A DNA stretch of 8,651 nucleotides from Nitrospirota bacterium (GTDB lineage Bacteria > Nitrospirota > UBA9217), in NCBI GenBank assembly GCA_013334545.1, contig JAAXXJ010000110.1, forward strand, positions 1-8,651, written 5' to 3'. The position numbers and the translations under genes were made by a program. Positions 5,788 to 8,651 of the stretch are shown here, in pieces. The notes under the pieces are model-generated. The model did no database searches. It was not told the origin of the DNA and saw nothing but the letters and a program-made list of their open reading frames with translations. Within the stretch, counting starts at the first letter, position 1, and each line of letters opens with the position of its first letter.

Positions 5788-7188
5788 GTGGAATTCAGAC
5801 TTTCTCAGCTTACCGACTACATTCCGTCATCTCTCCTCGATAAACTGATCCCGAAGGAGCTCTTTTCACGACTGGACATTGCCAGCAAGATGCTGCTTGG
5901 ATATCTGGTGCTGGTTGTCCTTACGGTGGTGGTGGTCGTCTACGCTCTGGTCAGCCTCCAGAACCTCAACAGTCTTAACGCCAGCATCGTCACCATCGAC
6001 GTGCCGATCCAGGAGGCGTCCGACAAGATGCAGGAGGGGCTCCTGGCCCAGGACACCTATGAGAAACGGTTCCTCATCTTCAACGACAATGAACGACGCA
6101 CGCTATTCTTGAAGCGCGGCGAAGAGTTCCGTGAATGGCTGGATCGCCTCCACAAACTGCCTGACAGCAGCCACCTCCCCCTCGGGAAGCTCACGAGACT
6201 CTACCAGGAATATAGCGACTCGTTCGCCGAAGAAGTTCAGCTGATGAAGGCTGGGAACCGCGACGGCGCGGCGCGGATTTCGAACGGACCGATGAAAGAA
6301 CTGTTCGAGCAGATCAGGGAACTGCTCCAGAACATGCTCAATGACGCCACTTCCTCGCGGGACAAAAAGATGAAACAGATCAGTGACAGCGGGAAAATGG
6401 CGTTCCTGATAACGGCCCTACTGTCCGTCCTGAGCCTCATCTTCGGGATCCTGGGCAGCGTCGTCGTGACCCATCATATTTCATCGTCCATCAAGCAGCT
6501 GAGCGTCGCCACCGGCCAGATCGCCGAGGGGAACTTCGATTACGACCCCCAGATCCGGAGCAAGGACGAGATCGGTTCACTGGCAACGGCATTCGTCGAG
6601 ATGGGCAAGCGGCTGAGAAAGCTCGAGGAAATGTATCTCGATGCAAGCCCCCTCACCCGTCTCCCCGGGGGCGTTGCAATCGAAAACGTGCTGAAAAAGA
6701 GGCTCGAATCGAAGCAACCATTGGCCTTCTGCGTGTTCGACCTCGACAACTTCAAGGTCTTCAACGACCGTTATGGCTATGCGCACGGAAGCGAGGTGAT
6801 CAAGGAGACGGCCCGCATCATCGAGCAGGCCGTGGCAGAAAAAGGCACGCCTGAAGATTTTGTGGGCCACGTGGGCGGTGACGATTTTGTCGTGATCACC
6901 GTGCCTGATCGCATGCGAGCCGTCTGCGAAGAAGTGATCGCCAGGTTCGACCGGCGCATCCCCGAGTTCTATGACGAAATGGACCGGACGAAGGGGCATA
7001 TCCTCGGTAAGACCCGGCAGGGCGTGGAGATGAAGTTCCCTCTCATGACCATATCCATCGCAATCGTGACCAATGAACGCCGGTTGCTTACCAATCCCCT
7101 GCAAACCTCCGAGATCGCGGCGGAGCTCAAGGATTACGCAAAGACGATCCCTAAAAGCGTCTTTGTCATCGACAAACGGAGAGCGTAA
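5788..7188 (+). CDS. Membrane sensor with HAMP and a variant GGDEF nucleotide cyclase domain
   Basis: A 466-residue inner-membrane signalling protein. Residues 1-34 are a cytoplasmic N-terminal extension. TM1 spans about 36-56, a periplasmic helical bundle runs to about 203 (with QDTYEKRFLIFND), TM2 spans about 204-227 and HAMP about 225-280. The GGDEF domain runs from SPLTRLP (287-293) to the end. It keeps the metal Asp318 (FDLDNF), the guanine-contacting Asn326 and the signature GGDDF (363-367), so catalysis is plausible. The residue equal to PleD Asp344 is Ser335 (GYAHGS, where canonical enzymes have GHxxGD), the change described for Hypr enzymes that make 3',3'-cGAMP. The inhibitory RxxD site reads TPED, so product feedback through it is not expected. 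The GTG start has no Shine-Dalgarno but sits at the expected +1 of a good promoter. The stop overlaps the next gene's ATG. Product identity (c-di-GMP, cGAMP, both or none) is not decided by sequence. Confidence 0.92.
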   Translation: MEFRLSQLTDYIPSSLLDKLIPKELFSRLDIASKMLLGYLVLVVLTVVVVVYALVSLQNLNSLNASIVTIDVPIQEASDKMQEGLLAQDTYEKRFLIFNDNERRTLFLKRGEEFREWLDRLHKLPDSSHLPLGKLTRLYQEYSDSFAEEVQLMKAGNRDGAARISNGPMKELFEQIRELLQNMLNDATSSRDKKMKQISDSGKMAFLITALLSVLSLIFGILGSVVVTHHISSSIKQLSVATGQIAEGNFDYDPQIRSKDEIGSLATAFVEMGKRLRKLEEMYLDASPLTRLPGGVAIENVLKKRLESKQPLAFCVFDLDNFKVFNDRYGYAHGSEVIKETARIIEQAVAEKGTPEDFVGHVGGDDFVVITVPDRMRAVCEEVIARFDRRIPEFYDEMDRTKGHILGKTRQGVEMKFPLMTISIAIVTNERRLLTNPLQTSEIAAELKDYAKTIPKSVFVIDKRRA

Positions 7189-7649
7189 TGAATCGCATCA
7201 TCCTTGCCATTGTTCTTTTGCCCATGCTCGCGGCCGGGACCGGCTGCGCCACATTCTCAATGCATAAAGGTGACGAGGCCGCGTCGGCCAAGGTTACGGA
7301 AGCGCAGAAACTTCTGCGGGAGAGCAAGTATGCTCATGCGATCGCCGAGTTTCGGAAGGTCATACAGGAGCATCCGAACACGGAATGGGCCGCGAAAGCG
7401 AAATACGGCATTGCAATGGCCTATGTGTCGGCAAGCAACCCCCAGAAAGACTATGCTGTCGCTGTCGCAGAATTCGACGAGTTCCTTGCCCAGTATCCCC
7501 AGGACGAACGCATACCGGAGGCGCGGAGCTGGCGCCAGGCCCTCAAAGTGCTGCTGGACACAAAAAAGGACAACGACCGGCTTAACCAGAACATCGAGAA
7601 GTTGAAACAGCTGGATGTTCGACAGGAAGAGAAGCGGCTGGGAAGATGA
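7188..7649 (+). CDS. Small TPR lipoprotein, BamD/QseG-like
   Basis: A 153-residue protein with a lipoprotein signal (IILAIVLLPMLAAGTGC, Cys20 lipidated). Helical TPR-type repeats follow over about 30-120 (AQKLLRESKYAHAIAEFRKVI, then WAAKAKYGIAMAY, then VAEFDEFLAQYP), similar to the TPR part of BamD but far shorter. A charged, probably coiled-coil tail ends LKQLDVRQEEKR, which resembles the tails of lipoproteins encoded beside QseE-type sensor kinases (recalled family resemblance). It starts at an ATG that overlaps the upstream stop (TAATG), with GGAG seven bases... close upstream at 7178-7181, so it is co-translated with the GGDEF sensor. Inferred role: an envelope partner of that sensor, relaying or tuning its periplasmic signal. 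It could instead be a general outer-membrane scaffold protein. Confidence 0.88.
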   Translation: MNRIILAIVLLPMLAAGTGCATFSMHKGDEAASAKVTEAQKLLRESKYAHAIAEFRKVIQEHPNTEWAAKAKYGIAMAYVSASNPQKDYAVAVAEFDEFLAQYPQDERIPEARSWRQALKVLLDTKKDNDRLNQNIEKLKQLDVRQEEKRLGR

Positions 7650-7650
7650 A

Positions 7651-7664
7651 CGTTCGTATGAACG
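7651..7664. terminator. Weak bidirectional hairpin between convergent genes
   Basis: CGTTC (7651-7655), loop GTAT, GAACG (7660-7664) lies in the 27-bp gap between the lipoprotein stop and the glycosyltransferase stop. The stem is only five pairs and there is no T-run on either strand, so it is a poor intrinsic terminator. It is the only candidate between two converging genes. Confidence 0.3.
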
Positions 7665-7676
7665 GCGCCACTGCAG

Positions 7677-8651
7677 CTATTTTTGCATCAATGCTCTTGC
7701 CTTAGCAAAAACCTCGTCGACAGTGATTCTTTTCATGCACTCTGCATCTATAGGACATTTGGGCGTGTAGCCAAATTTGGTACAGGGGCTGCAGGAGAGG
7801 TTCTTGTTAATAACAGCGACCTGCGAAGACCGTGGCGCCCATTTTAGTTCCCGGCCCGGACCGAACAGAGCGACAATCTTTATCCCCAAGCCATATCCGA
7901 CATGCATGATGCCCGAGTCACCGGCAATGAGCAGAGCCGATTCCTTTAGTACGGCCGCGGTTTCAGGCAACGATAATTTACCGCAAAGATTCAGCGCAGT
8001 GGAGATACCAGCGGCGATTTCCTGACCCGCCTTGATGTCTTCATTCCCGCCGACGACTGCAATCCCGTATCCCCAGTCACTTAATAGTTTTGCTGCTTGA
8101 TGAAAGCGATCGTTTCCCCACCTCCGCTCATCGATACTGCTGCCGGGAAATAGCGCAACTATTTTTCTTTTCATAAGAGGTTCCAAAAGAGGCCTGACGG
8201 TGTCGGTCACTTCTGGCGATATGGTGAGGAAAGGCATACTCCGTTCTCGAGTGACGTTGTGTATGAGCAGTTCCACTAAATTCATGAAACTGTCCATTTC
8301 ATAGTCGTTATGTGAATACGATACGAGGTGAGTAAACAGCTTTTTCCGTTCGTTGGTTGCAAAACCGATCGATATCGGAGCTCGGGTCATCCTAGCAACG
8401 ACTGCAGAGAGACGGTGCCATTGCTCAGAATCGATAACAACATCATAGGTCTGTCGAATTGCCTTGAATAATTCAGACGGGATTTCATAGTGATAAACCG
8501 CGCTGACATCGGAGCAGAAGGCAAAGACATCGCTGTTTCTCTTTTCAGCAAGGATATCGATGGCCGCATGTGGAAAGGCCTTTTTCAAGAGGACAATAGA
8601 AGGAATGAGCAGGGCCTCTTCATCCGTCCCGGCGGTATCGGTGACGCGGCC
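7677..8651 (-). CDS. Glycosyltransferase family 9 (heptosyltransferase-like), N-terminus beyond the right edge
   Basis: The frame is open from the window edge to the TAG at 7677, about 324 codons, with no ATG start near the edge, so the N-terminus is missing. GT9 enzymes move a sugar, usually heptose from ADP-heptose, onto LPS inner core or related acceptors at the cytoplasmic face of the inner membrane. Visible family signs are LLKKAFPHAAIDIL near the N-terminus, FPGSSIDERRW in the hinge to the donor domain, CGKLSLPETAAVL, IAGDSGIMHVGYGLG with VALFGPG, and the cysteine set CxxC-x8-C-x5-C (SCSPC to AECM) seen in many members. Near the edge the segment AGTDEEALLIPS stands where other members have a GGxGD-type motif with the catalytic Asp, so that motif looks altered. 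The gene is noticeably more AT-rich than its neighbours. Acceptor and donor cannot be named. Confidence 0.9.
   Translation of the reverse strand, partial: GRVTDTAGTDEEALLIPSIVLLKKAFPHAAIDILAEKRNSDVFAFCSDVSAVYHYEIPSELFKAIRQTYDVVIDSEQWHRLSAVVARMTRAPISIGFATNERKKLFTHLVSYSHNDYEMDSFMNLVELLIHNVTRERSMPFLTISPEVTDTVRPLLEPLMKRKIVALFPGSSIDERRWGNDRFHQAAKLLSDWGYGIAVVGGNEDIKAGQEIAAGISTALNLCGKLSLPETAAVLKESALLIAGDSGIMHVGYGLGIKIVALFGPGRELKWAPRSSQVAVINKNLSCSPCTKFGYTPKCPIDAECMKRITVDEVFAKARALMQK

Noticed and set aside
6577..7104. Minus-strand open frame of 175 codons inside the GGDEF gene
   Set aside because: Shadow of a GC-rich coding frame; the GGDEF motifs on the plus strand settle the strand.
1..8651. GEMM (c-di-GMP/cGAMP) riboswitch, tRNA, rRNA, CRISPR, insertion sequence
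   Set aside because: Read on both strands for the conserved GEMM core, repeat arrays, terminal inverted repeats and transposase motifs; none seen. A covariance-model scan would be decisive for structured RNAs.

Overview
The window carries eight protein-coding genes and no RNA gene, CRISPR array, transposon or integrase that I can see. The gene set points to a diderm, GC-rich bacterium in the Nitrospirota/Desulfobacterota range. The clues are a secreted LPP20-domain protein next to a TPR/SLH lipoprotein, a class A penicillin-binding protein, a GGDEF protein paired with a TPR lipoprotein, and a family 9 (LPS-type) glycosyltransferase. The phylum is inferred from protein style only; there is no marker gene here.

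Layout. Positions 1-3570 are all on the minus strand and form two transcription units. The first, read from a promoter at about 3621-3649, is an Fe/Mn superoxide dismutase followed by a corrinoid adenosyltransferase (cobO), with stop and start codons overlapping as TGATG. The second starts at a near-consensus promoter (2369-2397) just after cobO. It has an unusually long leader of about 255 nt and encodes a secreted LPP20-domain protein and then a lipoprotein with TPR and SLH domains that runs off the left edge. From 3732 to 7649 the genes are on the plus strand: a bifunctional PBP1A, then a membrane GGDEF protein overlapping (TAATG) a small TPR lipoprotein. From 7677 to the right edge, on the minus strand, is a partial, more AT-rich GT9 glycosyltransferase.

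How they fit together. Most of the window concerns the cell envelope: peptidoglycan synthesis (PBP1A), a possible peptidoglycan-binding lipoprotein (SLH), secreted or outer-membrane accessory proteins, and LPS sugar transfer. The SOD-cobO pair is a separate redox/cofactor unit. The GGDEF protein has a periplasmic sensor helix bundle, a HAMP domain and an overlapping lipoprotein gene. It looks like a QseE/QseG-type sensor-lipoprotein pair in which a nucleotide cyclase replaces the kinase.

Most notable signals: (1) the GGDEF domain has Ser335 where canonical diguanylate cyclases have the guanine-contacting Asp (PleD Asp344). This is the substitution described for Hypr (3',3'-cGAMP-making) GGDEF enzymes, and the domain also lacks the RxxD inhibitory site. 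(2) Two successive plus-strand genes have promoters placed so that the start codon itself is the expected +1, with no Shine-Dalgarno, which predicts leaderless mRNAs. (3) The long LPP20 leader can form two mutually exclusive helices, one of which covers the ribosome-binding site.
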